Assembly (NCBI GenBank): GCA_027946555.1
Contig: JAPEVC010000054.1
Location: 1-64,000 of the forward strand
DNA: 64,000 nt
Reading direction: 5' to 3'
Source of the DNA: Gnomoniopsis sp. IMI 355080
Taxonomy: Eukaryota; Ascomycota; Sordariomycetes; Diaporthales; Gnomoniaceae
Part shown: positions 10,278 to 20,881 of the stretch, one piece after another
Layout of the letters: each line of letters begins with the position of its first letter
Numbering within the stretch: the stretch's first letter is position 1
Position numbers and translations under genes: made by a program
Notes under the pieces: model-generated
The model's input: only the letters and a program-made list of their open reading frames with translations
What the model was told of the DNA's origin: nothing
Database searches by the model: none

Positions 10278-11857
10278 CTATACCCGATGCTTCTCACTCT
10301 CTGGCATGAAGTTAGAGCCTCGACCGGATTGGGCTGGGCGGTTGGGAGAACTCACCAAGTCTCGAGTACAGCATGTACAGTGCCATGCGGTTGCATTCCT
10401 CCGTGCCTGTGATGGTGACCAGCCGCTCGTTGCTGTTGTCCTGCGGCTCGTTGATCTTGATGACACTGCCGCTGATTTGCCGGATTTCGTTGATCTTCTG
10501 TCCGCCCTTGCCGATGATTGCACCAACCATATCGTTTGGTATGTAGATCTGCTGCGTCAATGGCGCTCCTGGCATGCCTGGGCCACCTGGACCACCTGGC
10601 ATTGGCTGGGCTTGAGGACCACCGTGGACATGAGGGCCGGCGTGTGGGCCATGGTGAGGCTGTTGCATGTGAGCCGCTGGGCCGTACGCACCACCAGCCT
10701 GAGCACCACCATAGTGCATGGGCACTGCTGGATTTGGCTGCGCAGGGTGAGGCTGGGCGCCATAAGGAGGAACGTATGCTGGTGGCATATGTTGGGCACG
10801 AGTGTCATGGCGGGGATTGTTCCTGCCGTAGTTCTCGGTTCTGCCATAATTACCCCCCGCCGGCTGAGGCATGTACGGAACCACTTGCATCCCTCCAGGG
10901 ATAGCACCAGCTGGTCCACCGCTTCGAGTAGCGTACGCAGAGGCGGCAGGGCCTCCAAAGCGCTCATTCAACTGCTCCAGAAGCGTGCTGGCGACATAGT
11001 AAGTAGCAATGTGGACAGCATCAGCCACACCCATGACAACCAGCGATCGTTCGGTGGAAAGTGGCAGTACCGAGTCAGAGGCATTCAGCCGAGCACCTGA
11101 GGCTTCCTGAATTTCCTTAATACGGGCACCACCCTTGCCAATGATGCTTCCTATGAGAATGGACGGCATGAGCAGTCTCAGTGGATAAGTCTTCGACTGG
11201 GGGTTGGAGGGCTCAGCGAGGGGTTCGTTGTTAAGGGTGCGAATGATCAAACCAAAAGCCTGCTTGAGTTAGAAAAATCTAGTCTTGAAGGATGTCATGA
11301 ACACAGCATACCTTTGCTACCGCATCGACACTCCCGCTTACGGTCAGGATTCTCTCAATGGCGCCTTTCTGGTAGTCAGACACGGTGCATTTCGCATTCG
11401 ACATCTGCCTGATCTTAGAAACATTTTCGCCGCCCTTGCCGATGATGGTGGCAGCCTCAGGGCTGGTGATGACTGCTCTGATGTGGATCCATGCACTTTC
11501 ATCGTGAGTCGCTGTCGATGCCGTCTGAGACACGCCGGCTGGCCCTCCGTGGGTAACCACGACCGGCTTCGTCTCAGCTGCTGCTTCGGGCGCAGCAGAA
11601 TCAGCAGCTTCATCCTTGGATTCCGCATTGTCGCCATTAGTCTTAGTCTCGGCCTTTGGAAGCTCTGGCGCCGCAGGTAGTTCTGGCGCTTCTGTGTGCC
11701 CGTTCTCCGAAAGCGTTTCTGTCTTCTGCTCCTCTTCGTCCCCACGGAGGAGCTTGTCGAGCGCAGGTCGCTTGGCGTCGGGCTGATCGGTTCGAGATGG
11801 CGACGAAGTCTCCTCGAGGGGACGCTTGGCAGACTGAGTTGGGGGGGAAGCCGACAT
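10278..11857 (-). CDS. three-KH-domain RNA-binding protein (Rnc1/Pbp2-like)
   Basis: Three exons on the minus strand: 11857-11312, 11259-10356 and 10300-10278, giving 490 residues. Introns are 52 and 55 bp (gtatgc...gcag, gtgagt...ccag). The last exon is only 23 nt and encodes ESEKHRV. The start is the ATG of MSASPPTQ. KH1 (about residues 122-185), KH2 (about 205-280) and KH3 (about 418-490) each show the GxxG loop as IIGKGGENV, IIGKGGARI and IIGKGGQKI. A Gly/Pro/His/Gln-rich linker separates KH2 and KH3, and an acidic disordered tail with a KRP..KRPALDK basic patch precedes KH1. This PCBP-like layout matches fission yeast Rnc1 and budding yeast Pbp2/Hek2, which bind mRNAs and regulate stability or localisation. 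That role here is inferred. Confidence 0.9.
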
Positions 11858-13568
11858 TTTGATTTGCAAACACCCAAGTGATTCTCAAAGAAGTTGTTTT
11901 TAAAAGAACTTGAATTTTTCCTGATTATGTACACCTGTGGGGCGAATTCGCGAAGGAAAACGTGCAGGTGCAGCGAAGCGTCGGGAATGGGCTTGATAGT
12001 TCGGACTGATAAGTGAGATCGGGGTCGGGGTCGGTGACGATGAGGCAGGTACCAAGGGAAATGTCGCAGGAAGCTGGCGCTGCGGGAGGTGAAGTATTGG
12101 GAGGCCTCTGATGACTGCTTCAGATGGGTTGGGAGTGTAGCTTGCTCGATGAGCAGGGCTTGCAACGATGGAGTTCTTGGGCTGGTCGAGTGCGAGGAGG
12201 TGGTTATGGTCGTGCAGAAGTTAGGTAGTCAAGGAAGGCGAAAAGACGAAGGACGAGTTGGATGGTTGACGTTTGCGCTCAGAAAAACTCGGAAGAAGAT
12301 AGGTGGTGGGTGCGGTGAGGCTTGAGAGATGCGAGGCAGACGGGCAGACAATATGCCAGAGAACCACAGCTCAAACCTTTCTTTTTCCCCGTCACAAGAA
12401 ACAAGCAGTTACCCGTGTTGCGATCGCCAGCTTTGATATATGCCTCCTTCTGGGCCCAATAACGGGTCGCGTTGGCAGGCTGGGTTGCTTGGCGAAGATG
12501 GCTTTGCGTCTCTGCTTTGTTGTGTGGTTAGACGTCTGGATCTTGGGCCAACATGTGTGTCGCATCGAGTGTAGGGAAGATGAAGGTGTTAAAAGACCCT
12601 GATCGGGAGGTGGGCAGGTTGACAAATAGCCGAAGTGAGTGAGGTCTCGCTGGAGGGTTGGGCTGTAGAGGAGCAGGGAAAGGGAAGCAAGTGCTGAAAC
12701 AAGACGGAGTAAGGTCGATATGCGCGCACAGCAGCACGTCCCACCAAGAGATCGCCAGGAAGAAAATTGCTGGTGCCACAGACGCGGAGGTAAGGGTTCG
12801 TTTGTTCATACCTTGTTGAACGTCCAAGAGACTGGTTGTGTTCGTAGAGATGCTTGATCGACGGAAGGGGTAAACGCGCGTATGGCGGCCAAGTCAAACG
12901 CGAACAAGACTACGAGCAGTGTGTTAGTGGAAGTAAAATGTAGAAAAAGTGACACGGCGTGCAGAGATGCAATGCCTGGCGCAGGTTGTTCAGACGATGC
13001 GCATGTGGTTGTTGCTGCCTGTGCTTTGCCCGGTGAAAACGCCCCAGAGCTTGAGAAGGTTGAGTGAAGTCAAATTGGCAGCAACGGCAGATGCAATGCA
13101 GCTTGCATGGTCCGTGCGTCAGCCTCCCAGCGGGCCCTATCCTGTCCTGTTTCCTTCTTGCCAAGCTTTCTCTCACCGGCAGCCGACCCGGGGTGGCCAG
13201 ATCGTCTGGGCCCCCGTCGGCACGGATCGCAAATGATGAGTCGCGAAGTGCATAATAATACAATGGACCTATAGACGTCTCCTTGAAACGGTTTTTCCTT
13301 GACCTGTGCAACACCAAAATCACCCCTGGGACTTTACTGTTATTCGACGAAATCTCCACAGAGCCAATCACAAAGCACAATTGCCTGGCTTAGACGTTCA
13401 GACGACGGCTACTCGCATGGGTTGCTTGCCCTGCTGCCCGGTCGTCGCCTTGTGGACTGAGAGACGCGTTGGAATTTCTCACGCGCCTTCACAAGGCTTG
13501 TCAGCACCTTGTATTGACGACCTGGGCCGCTTTACGTCGTTTGGAAGACAGAGGTCAATTGCGAGAAC
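11858..13568. other. Divergent intergenic region
   Basis: 1.7 kb between the KH gene and the coiled-coil gene, probably containing a long 5' leader of the KH gene. Short ORFs lack domains. The right end holds an ACGCGT box listed separately. Confidence 0.5.
13464..13469. promoter_or_regulatory. MCB-type box ACGCGT upstream of candidate CENP-K
   Basis: ACGCGT about 100 bp before the ATG at 13569, followed by TG. It matches the core of the MluI cell-cycle box bound by MBF-type factors. Function is inferred from the motif and from the same motif upstream of dUTPase, PCNA and MSH3. Confidence 0.5.
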
Positions 13569-14626
13569 ATGGAGGAACACGGGCAAGTCGTCACTAGCGA
13601 CGACTTGCACGCAGCATTTTCAGATCGCTCCCGCAGAGAGCTTCAGAAGAAGATCGAGCAGCTCAAGCGCGCGCTTACTCAGGTTTGTCATTTTTTGCCG
13701 ACGCACACATCTGATTTTCTTCGCTTACATGTCTTCAGGAAAACGAGAAGCTTGCTGCTTTGGCAAAGATAGAGCAGGCTCAAGTAGCCGCAATTGGGAC
13801 GGTGCAGCATTTGGACGCAGTATCTAAGGCATACACAGAAGTTGCCACCTCTGCGCCGCTGCTCCCTTTCCCAGACTCAGTTGTGCCAGCTCTTATCGCC
13901 CTGCGCACGACCAATACCACCATAAATGAGTCGAGAAGATTCTTGGCTAGCCAAAAGGTCTCGCTACAAGATGCGCAGGACCGTTTGAATGCCGAGAAGG
14001 CCAGTCTCGCTGACCAGAAGGCCTTGACAAAAGCGCTTGAGAGTCGCCTTCAGTCTCTCAGGAGTGGCATTGAGACTAGGACTGCCATGAGCCCTGGTCA
14101 GGTCGCGCGAGAGAGATTATCAGAGCTCAGGCAGCAGATCAGAGAGACCGACAAGGACACGACAAGTCTGCAAACCACCCTGAAGAAATTCATTGAGTTA
14201 TCACTGTCCACAATGCTGGCGGCAGAGCAGATTGGCGGTCCCGTGGCCGGTGAGGTGATGGATGTTGACTCAGACACCCTTGAAGCTGGCTTCAGCGCTA
14301 CCGGCAAGCGGAAGAAGTTCAAAGCAGACGCGTCTACCGACAAAAGGCAACGAAGGATCGACGATATGTTTAGTGGAGGGCGCGACGAAGACGAGCCAGC
14401 CGAATCTGACAAACGTGCTGCAGCAAGAGATGAGATGCAGGAGTTGGTAGCGGAGCTCACTCACAAGCTCATGGCTGCCGGGGGGTCCAATACAGATGCA
14501 TACATAAACATCCCCGAAGAGTCGGCGTCCGTGCGGTTTCTAACCCGGGTCAAAGTAGCGGAGTTCCACCCGCGAGATTCAGGTCGCATCCGACTGGTGG
14601 ACTTCGGTCGAGAGATCGGGGAGTAG
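13569..14626 (+). CDS. coiled-coil protein, candidate kinetochore CENP-K/Sim4-like
   Basis: Exon 1 is 13569-13682 and exon 2 is 13739-14626, with a 56-bp intron (gtttgt...ttcag), giving 333 residues. Residues about 15-200 are predicted coiled coil: RRELQKKIEQLKRALTQENEK, then a proline-containing break (LPFPDSVVPALIALRTTN), then long heptads up to IRETDKDTTSLQTTLKKFI. The rest has MLAAEQIGGPVAGEVMDVD, a basic KRKKF patch, RQRRIDDMF, and a compact C-terminal block with FHPRDSGRIRLVDFGREIG. From memory, this order (coiled coil, GGPV block, FHPxD...LRLxDFGRE end) matches fungal CENP-K-family proteins of the inner kinetochore CCAN. I cannot verify this by search. The alternative is an unrelated coiled-coil protein. 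The upstream cell-cycle box supports a role tied to chromosomes. Confidence 0.55.
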
Positions 14627-15488
14627 GAAGCCATCCGGTGGTATGAAAATCGCTGATAGGCCTGTCCATGCTCAGATCTGTTCCGCTGTCAATCAAACCC
14701 GACCCTGTCGACCTGCGGGACAGCATGAAGTCAGGGGCTCCCGCGGGACATACACTACATGCCAATTTCATGCAGAGCGTGGGTGACATATAATTTGTCT
14801 GCGCTGTGCGGATATCCCCACAAAGTCAAGTGTCGAAGCTTTGTCGGAGCTTGATCAAGCTTATCGTGTTCTATTTGGACTAAGCGAACAGAAGCTTATT
14901 CAGAAGCCAAGCGTCCAATGCCCAAGCGCGGCCTTCCCGCGGCGCCGTGTCCTCAGCAGCTTCAGTTCGAATGACCAACGGTTGAGGATTTCTCATGATG
15001 CTTGGTCCACGGCAATTCGTAGCTACCCCGTTACTGCAGTAAAGCACCGAAGCTGCTGTTCGTCCACAAGCTAGGTAGGGTGTCGAGCCAGACTGCAAGT
15101 CAACCCACAGCTCTACTCCAGCTTAAGACGTCACGTTCCTGTCGATAATCTTCAACGTTACCATAGGTGCAAAGAAATGGGACTATACGCATATCGAGTA
15201 ATACTTTAGAAATCTTGTGGGCCTCTGACAGAAAGGGTGATAACTGCTTGTGAAGCCAGAGTTGGAGTGGGCCTGCCAGTAATTACCAATTGACCAATGA
15301 TGCACTGCGGCAGCGACATGGGGCAATAAGTCGCGTCTCCAACGCGTCACCCTGTCCTGCCATTTATTTTTGATCTTGGCCGCAGTTGTACAGCATGGAA
15401 GTCACGCCGACAACATCACCTGCTTTCTGTTCTTTCCAACCATATTTACCAAGGTCAGGTACACAGACTCTCCCAACGTAGCGAAAAC
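14627..15488. other. Intergenic, promoter of dUTPase
   Basis: No gene is seen. The right end contains a CCAAT pentamer near 15292, an ACGCGTCA box at 15342 and a short leader before the dUTPase ATG. Confidence 0.5.
15342..15347 (+). promoter_or_regulatory. MCB box ACGCGTCA upstream of dUTPase
   Basis: ACGCGT followed by CA, a full match to the yeast MCB consensus ACGCGTNA, 142-147 bp before the dUTPase ATG. dUTPase genes are classical G1/S targets in yeasts (established knowledge). Activity here is inferred. Confidence 0.6.
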
Positions 15489-16271
15489 ATGACCACCGAC
15501 AACAACAACAACACCCAAACATCCCCAGTCTCGCATCCCGCCAAACGCGTTAAGCTCGACGAGTCCAAGACCACATCCACAAGCACAATGGCTGCCCCTT
15601 CTCTCCTAGTTAAGAGACTCTCTGACAAAGCACGCCTTCCAACACGCGGCAGCGCCTTCGCCGCTGGCTACGACATCTATGCATCCAAGGCAACCGTCAT
15701 CCCCGCGCGCGGCAAGGGTCTCGTTGACACGGACATCAGCATGGCCTGCCCGGCTGGAACCTGTATGCTTCTCTCTGTCTCGTGGTCTCTCTCATGCTCC
15801 TTACCTAGTCATATACCTGAGCTAACTTAAATCTTCTCCCCAGATGGCCGTATCGCCCCTCGCTCCGGCTTAGCTAGTAAACACTTCATCGACACGGGCG
15901 CCGGCGTCATCGACGCCGACTACCGCGGCCAAGTCAAGATTCTGCTCTTCAACCACTCCGAGACCGACTTCACAGTCAACGAAGGCGACCGTGTGGCCCA
16001 GCTTGTCCTGGAGCGCATCTACACGCCCGACGTCGTCGAGGTCGCGGAGCTGGAGGACAGCGTGCGCGGCGCCGGCGGCTTTGGATCCACCGGCGGCTTT
16101 GGATCCACCGGCGGCTTTGGTGGCGACAAGCTTACCACGACAGTCAGTTTGGATGGTGCCTCAGATGCGCCTGGGGCTGCGCCAGCGGTGGAGGTCAAGG
16201 TTGCCAACGGTACCAACGGAGAGGTGAAGGATGTGGAGATGCAGGAGAATGGGCTGAAGCCATCGGCCTAG
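15489..16271 (+). CDS. DUT1: dUTP pyrophosphatase (dUTPase)
   Basis: Exon 1 is 15489-15762 and exon 2 is 15844-16271, with an 81-bp intron (gtatgc...cccag), giving 233 residues. It hydrolyses dUTP to dUMP and PPi, supplying dTTP synthesis and keeping uracil out of DNA. All five motifs of trimeric dUTPases are visible: AGYDIYAS (I), APRSGLA (II), GVIDADYRGQVKI (III), GDRVAQLVLERI (IV) and RGAGGFGSTG (V). Motif V is repeated because an 18-bp unit is duplicated (16074-16120). About 50 further residues, rich in A, V, E and G, follow, unlike the usual short tail. A second in-frame ATG (TMAAPSLL, codon 35) immediately before the conserved core could give a shorter isoform. The KRVKLD segment at the N-terminus matches the monopartite nuclear localisation type. 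Confidence 0.97.
16074..16120 (+). repeat. 18-bp tandem repeat inside dUTPase motif V
   Basis: Two full copies of the unit ggcggctttggatccacc (16074-16091 and 16092-16109) plus a partial third (16110-16120). The repeat keeps the frame and encodes GGFGST twice followed by GGFG. Confidence 0.95.
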
Positions 16272-16771
16272 GGCGTCTGGTGGCGGCAGAAGACACTATC
16301 GGTGACGCACTTGAGACAGCCCGCCACGGTTGTCCGGAAGACCACGGCGAAGAGCAAGGACATTCAATGGCCATGGGGTGAGCAAGGCATCGGATTTTCG
16401 GAGACATGCTGGGTCGGCAGCGCTTTGTGAGCAACAGGCTTGACGGGCAAGACCAGCATGGCAACAAGTGTTGATGCATGAAGCAAGCATTGGTCTTTAT
16501 GGGATTTATGGAACACGCCGTTCTAGAGCACCGCCTGGAGACATTACAAGGTTACACCTTTGGAGAGACCATTGCTATGCGTTATGATGCCCAGGATAAG
16601 GCAAAACAATTAGATGCGGTAGATGTGTCCCATGGACACGATATAATGACTGGAAACTCATCCTTTGACTCTATCGGATTGGTGCCGAATTCTACCTTGT
16701 GTGAATGCTCGGTCTAAGTCTATTGCAATGCCCAATACCACATAACACCACCAGAATGTATGGATGCCCAT
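16272..16771. other. Convergent intergenic region
   Basis: 3' flanks of dUTPase and pyridoxal kinase. A 79-codon plus frame (16478-16717) starts with ATG but shows no domain and lies where 3' UTR is expected. It is not called. Confidence 0.5.
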
Positions 16772-18152
16772 CTACATCTTCTGCGCCTTAAATTGCACCT
16801 TCGGATCCCTCAAAGAGCCCAAATGCCTAACCAGCCTCAATTCCGCAGCCTTCGACTTGGCCAAGTGCAACCGCTTCTCATCCTCCGTGCCAATTTCCTT
16901 CTCCACCCTCTTCACCTCCGTCTTCATGCTCTCGCACGTAGCCCCGAGCACCTCATGCATACTCGCCAGAACCTTCTCCGCGGCTTTTGCCAGCGGCAGA
17001 TCTATTGCATCTACGCTGTCATCACTCACCCACGCTGCTCTATCGCCCAGCCCTTGCTCGCCTGCACTAACGACAGCCTCGCGCATGCGTACGACCATAA
17101 GCGCGGCAAACATGTCGCCTGTTCCGGAGAAGTATGCGTCGATGGCTGGGAAGCGGATGGTAAAGGCACGGGGCTTGTGAGACGACGTCATGGTGGAGCC
17201 GATGACGGAGAGGGTTGGCGGTCTGGAGGAGGTGGTAGAGGAGGAATCGGAGGAGGTATCGAGAGAGACGGAGGTGAGGACGATGTGTGGGACGCGGTAC
17301 TTTGTATGAATGGCCTCAATCGCGTGTGTGAGGGAGGAGAGGTCTGTAATTTTGACGTCGGAGAGAAGCCTACCCAAAAGAAGAGTTTGTCAGCAACTTT
17401 TTGCGCATCGTAGTAAAGGATGGACTTTCACTTCAGGCTCAGTGGATTGGGGAGACTCACTCCGCCTCGAACTGATTGGGAAGAATCAGGTCCGCATTCG
17501 GCAATAAGCTCTTGTACGCAGGCACGACATCCTGCGCAACGTATAGCTTGCCATTATCTCCCATGACGGGGTCGAGCACCCAGAAGAATCGACCGGGCTC
17601 GCCTCTGCTCCGTGCCTTGTCTTTCAGCTCCGCGGCGATTTTCCCTACGGCCTCGACGGCCTCGGCTCCTGGTATGTAGCCGGACAGCATCATGTCGAAG
17701 TCATCGAGGTATGATTGTTTCAAACCCTCGAACAGATCAGTGACCTCTTGCGCAGAGACCTTGGTGCCTTTTACTTGACGATAGCCGGTGTGATTGCCTG
17801 TGCGGCAGCGCGTCGAGGTCAGAGCTGGCAGTAGTGGAGGAGGGACAGACGGGCAGGCTACTGACTGAATTGCACCGTGTTCAGCGCGGCCACATCACAG
17901 CCGAGTGACTGCATCGTGAAGACAGCGATCTTGTTGCCGACATATCTGCACCGCTCCTCGGTCAGCTAGAATTGCTCTCAATGCCATCGGGCCGTGCAGG
18001 CAAGCGACTTACCCGGAGACAACCTTTGCATGTCGTCAGTACGATTATAATTCTTTTCCCGTGCAATATCATGATGGAAAGGGACAAAATCTTCGTACAT
18101 GACTGGCGACGGCCAGGACTCGAGTCTCGGGAACAGGTAGGTCGGTAGACAT
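16772..18152 (-). CDS. pyridoxal kinase
   Basis: Five exons on the minus strand: 18152-18099, 18023-18013, 17945-17866, 17797-17461 and 17369-16772, total 359 residues. Introns are 75, 67, 68 and 91 bp. The enzyme phosphorylates pyridoxal and related vitamers with ATP in the PLP salvage pathway (PfkB/ribokinase fold). The spliced start MSTDLPVPETRVLAVASH joins VVSGYVGNKIAVF and QFSNHTGYRQVKG, the substrate-site segments of the family. DPVMGDNGKLYV, LPNQFEAELL and the anion-hole motif GTGDMFAAL follow in the expected order. Exon 2 is only 11 nt, but its removal or misplacement would break the frame and the conserved VSGYVGN. The protein is slightly longer than the usual 300-340 residues because of a Ser/Thr-rich insert (about SLDTSSDSSSTTSSRP) and a charged C-terminal tail. 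Confidence 0.95.
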
Positions 18153-18858
18153 CTTCGGCGCAAGACTTCCCATGAGAGTTGATGTCAGGCTGATGGTCGC
18201 CAGGGTATCGGATCTGCGTGATGGACTTGGACTTGGACTTGGACTTGGTCTTGGACTTGAACTGAAGTTTGCCGTGTATTTGAAAGAAGCGGTAGGTCGT
18301 TCAAACAGCCATAGAGTTCAGATGCATAAAAGAAATTGCGAAATCGCAGCCGCAAGTCGTCTTTCCGTGTCACAAGTCTGGAAAATTCGAATGCGACAAC
18401 CGGCATTGGAAATCGCACCGGCATCCGTCGCGACAAAAGGGGCCCCGCAATCGCTGACACGACCCCACGCTTCGAGGTGACGCTGCCCTTGCATAACGAA
18501 TACCTTAGGTAGTAGATCATCGATCGCTGGGTGTTCAAGGGCAGGGGTGCCAGGCGTTCGGGCCTCGATTCTGTGTGCAGCGCATTGTAATTTCAAGATG
18601 ATTCGTTTTCATTAACGTCGCATATACCAGTCTTTCGTATGAAGAACATGCGGTCATCCTCCACTAATTCTCTATTGTATAGTAGCGCAGTATCCTGCAA
18701 CCCTCAATCAACATGCACGACCCTCGCGCTCTTCTTCTCAGCTCACCAGATCACACCTCGGTAGCAAAGCCAATAGCTTCCTCGATTCGCAGCGTGGTAT
18801 TGGCCTGCACCTCTCCCAAGTCGTTGCTCGCCAACACATCGTGTCTCGCGCCAGCCGT
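18153..18858. other. Intergenic between pyridoxal kinase and PCNA
   Basis: 5' flank of pyridoxal kinase and 3' flank of PCNA. It contains a hexamer repeat (18223-18258). No gene is recognised. Confidence 0.5.
18223..18258. repeat. hexanucleotide repeat (ggactt)n
   Basis: Six tandem units of ggactt, one of them altered to ggtctt, about 70 bp upstream of the pyridoxal kinase start. Confidence 0.9.
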
Positions 18859-19877
18859 TTACTCCTCGTCACCAATCTGCAATAGGGGCGGTCAGTATTA
18901 TCCCCGAACAAGCAATGCTAGTATAAATGCTAGGATCGAACGCACCTTTGGTGCCAAGTAGAAACGCAGCCAGCTGGTACCCTGAATCTCGTACTCAACT
19001 AGCAGGGGAACCTCGTTGGATAGGCAAATCTTGACTTGAGAAGACAGGGCCGAGGCCTTGCAGAAGTTGACCAGGTATTTCAAAGAGAAAGTCAGGGATA
19101 CGGGCTCGCTCAATTCGATGTCAATGCTGAGCTCGGGCTTCTCGACATTCTGGTGGCTGCGTAGGGTCACAGCGCCGGCGCCAATGTCGCCCTGGCAGGC
19201 GAACTTGACACCGTCCTTGCTTGCGTCGATGGTGACTGCGCAGGGGAGAAAGTTAGCAAGCATTACTTCAAAAAGGCGAGGTTTCCTATTTTCTTTGTGG
19301 AATAGAGTGAAACGCACCAGACTCAGACATAGCCAGCAGATCTGTGCAGATCCGCCTGAACTCGCCCGCGGGCATGGTAATAGTAGAAGCGTACTCCGTC
19401 TCGGGAATACCGAGGTGCTCTTGGTCGATGTCCATAAGCTTGAGGTCGTACTCGGAAATACGGTCGTTATCGGCGGATTCGAAGACGAGATTGAGTTGAT
19501 CGGGGGCGTCCTCGGCCTTGAGGGTGAGGATGTCCTCGTTCTGGGCAGCACGTAGCACCTTGGTCAGCGACGTCAGGTTGACGCCGAGGGCGATGTTGCG
19601 GTCGCATCGATAGGGACTGAAGCCGTCGGCCTTGAGCATCATCGACACCAGCGCGACGTGGGAGTTGTCCATGGCCTGCAGCGCGATGCCACTGTCATTA
19701 CAGTCGAAATTGCAGTCTTGCACAAGATCCTTGATGGCGTCGACCACCTGGAAGGGGACGCGAGTTGTCAGCAGGGACATAGAGAAAGGCGCGAAAATAT
19801 CAAAATAGAGAGAACGAGAATGGTCTGAATCTTACCTTCTTCAAGATGGCCGCCTGCTCCAAACGTGCCTCAAGCAT
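18859..19877 (-). CDS. PCNA: PCNA, DNA sliding clamp
   Basis: Four exons on the minus strand: 19877-19836, 19747-19318, 19235-18946 and 18876-18859, giving 259 residues (family 258-261). Introns are 88, 82 and 69 bp. It forms the homotrimeric ring that tethers DNA polymerases and mismatch-repair factors. Visible hallmarks are the start MLEARLEQAAILKKVVDAIK, the basic patch of helix DLVQDCNFDC, QAMDNSHVALV, CDRNIALGVNL and the interdomain connector region LMDIDQEHLGIPE. The second-domain segment DGVKFACQGDIGAG and the C-terminus LAPKIGDEE follow. The last exon encodes only IGDEE. A cell-cycle box lies about 236 bp upstream of the ATG. The MSH3 gene in this window carries a PCNA-binding motif. 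Confidence 0.98.
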
Positions 19878-20881
19878 GGCTGTCGTCTCGTCAGATTTCG
19901 TCCGCGTCGAAGGAGGGGTTCCGAGCAAGGCAGCGGTCGCGCGTGAGTGGACGCAAACTTACTGAATGTGTGGTGGTATGATATTGGGGAGACGAGAGGT
20001 GAGACAAAGGAGGAGGGTCTGAGAGATCTCGGAGTAAGTTCTTTGGTCGACTTTGTTTGTATAAGGTTTCCTTGAGAAAAGAAAGCTGCGATTAGATTTT
20101 AGGGAAGACACGACGCGTTCTCGTCGCGTCAGGCCCTCATTAAGCTGCAGTGGCCCACTTAAACTAGGTGGACCCTGGCTATTTTGCAGGGACCCTATTG
20201 CCAATCTTTTTGTTGGCGACTCTTACATCACAGCTGCTAACTAGCACCTCAACCATGTGATCCGCATCAATATCATTCATATTTAGACTTCGACATGCCG
20301 AGCTTAGATTGAAATTTCCTTGTAAATCCATAATTTGCTGAGGAATCAAAGCCAGATGTAATGATGTATGTGAATATTGGCAGCCAATATACTTAGGAAT
20401 CCATGCATTATAGTCTCATATCAGGAATACTATTGTATTTGTACTGGCACAGAAACACTTTTGGCTTTGTAGCCGAGCTTTTTGCCCTGATTACCTACAC
20501 CAAGTGTGCACAATGGGTATCTATCTCTCGACTAAGCCTATACAACAGTGACCAGACATTATATACTAAATACGACTGCCACAAGTCGCTTCTTAGACCA
20601 ATACCCGACACCGCGTTACTACCAATAGCAGCAACTTGTCCTTGTCCTGCGAGTCTATGTATGTCTTCGAGGTGTATTACAGGGTGGATGACAGCATCCA
20701 CGGATATACCTTATTTTGGACAAAGGAAAGAGCGAAGAGATGTAGTACAGTGAGCCACCGTCGCATATGCATTGCGTAACGCCTAACCCAGTGGATGCCA
20801 ACGGGTAAATGAAACCAGTAAAAGGAAAGGAAAGGACATTAGTCATAAGGAGCGGCTGCGATTCAGTCGGCCACAGCACTT
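19878..20881. other. Intergenic, promoter of PCNA
   Basis: The left 250 bp hold the PCNA promoter with a cluster of CGCG elements (20113-20130). The rest is AT-rich with no recognised gene. Confidence 0.5.
20113..20118. promoter_or_regulatory. MCB-type box ACGCGT upstream of PCNA
   Basis: ACGCGT 236-241 bp before the PCNA ATG, followed 6 bp later by a second CGCG element (tcgcgtca; GACGCGA on the coding strand). Paired MCB/SCB-like elements are typical of replication-gene promoters in yeasts. Function here is inferred. Confidence 0.6.

Noticed and set aside
10240..11100. 286-codon plus-strand ORF
   Set aside because: Antisense shadow of the KH-domain gene; Trp/His-rich mirror of its Pro/Gln/Gly codons.
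16478..16717. 79-codon ORF with ATG
   Set aside because: In expected 3' UTR of dUTPase; no recognisable features.
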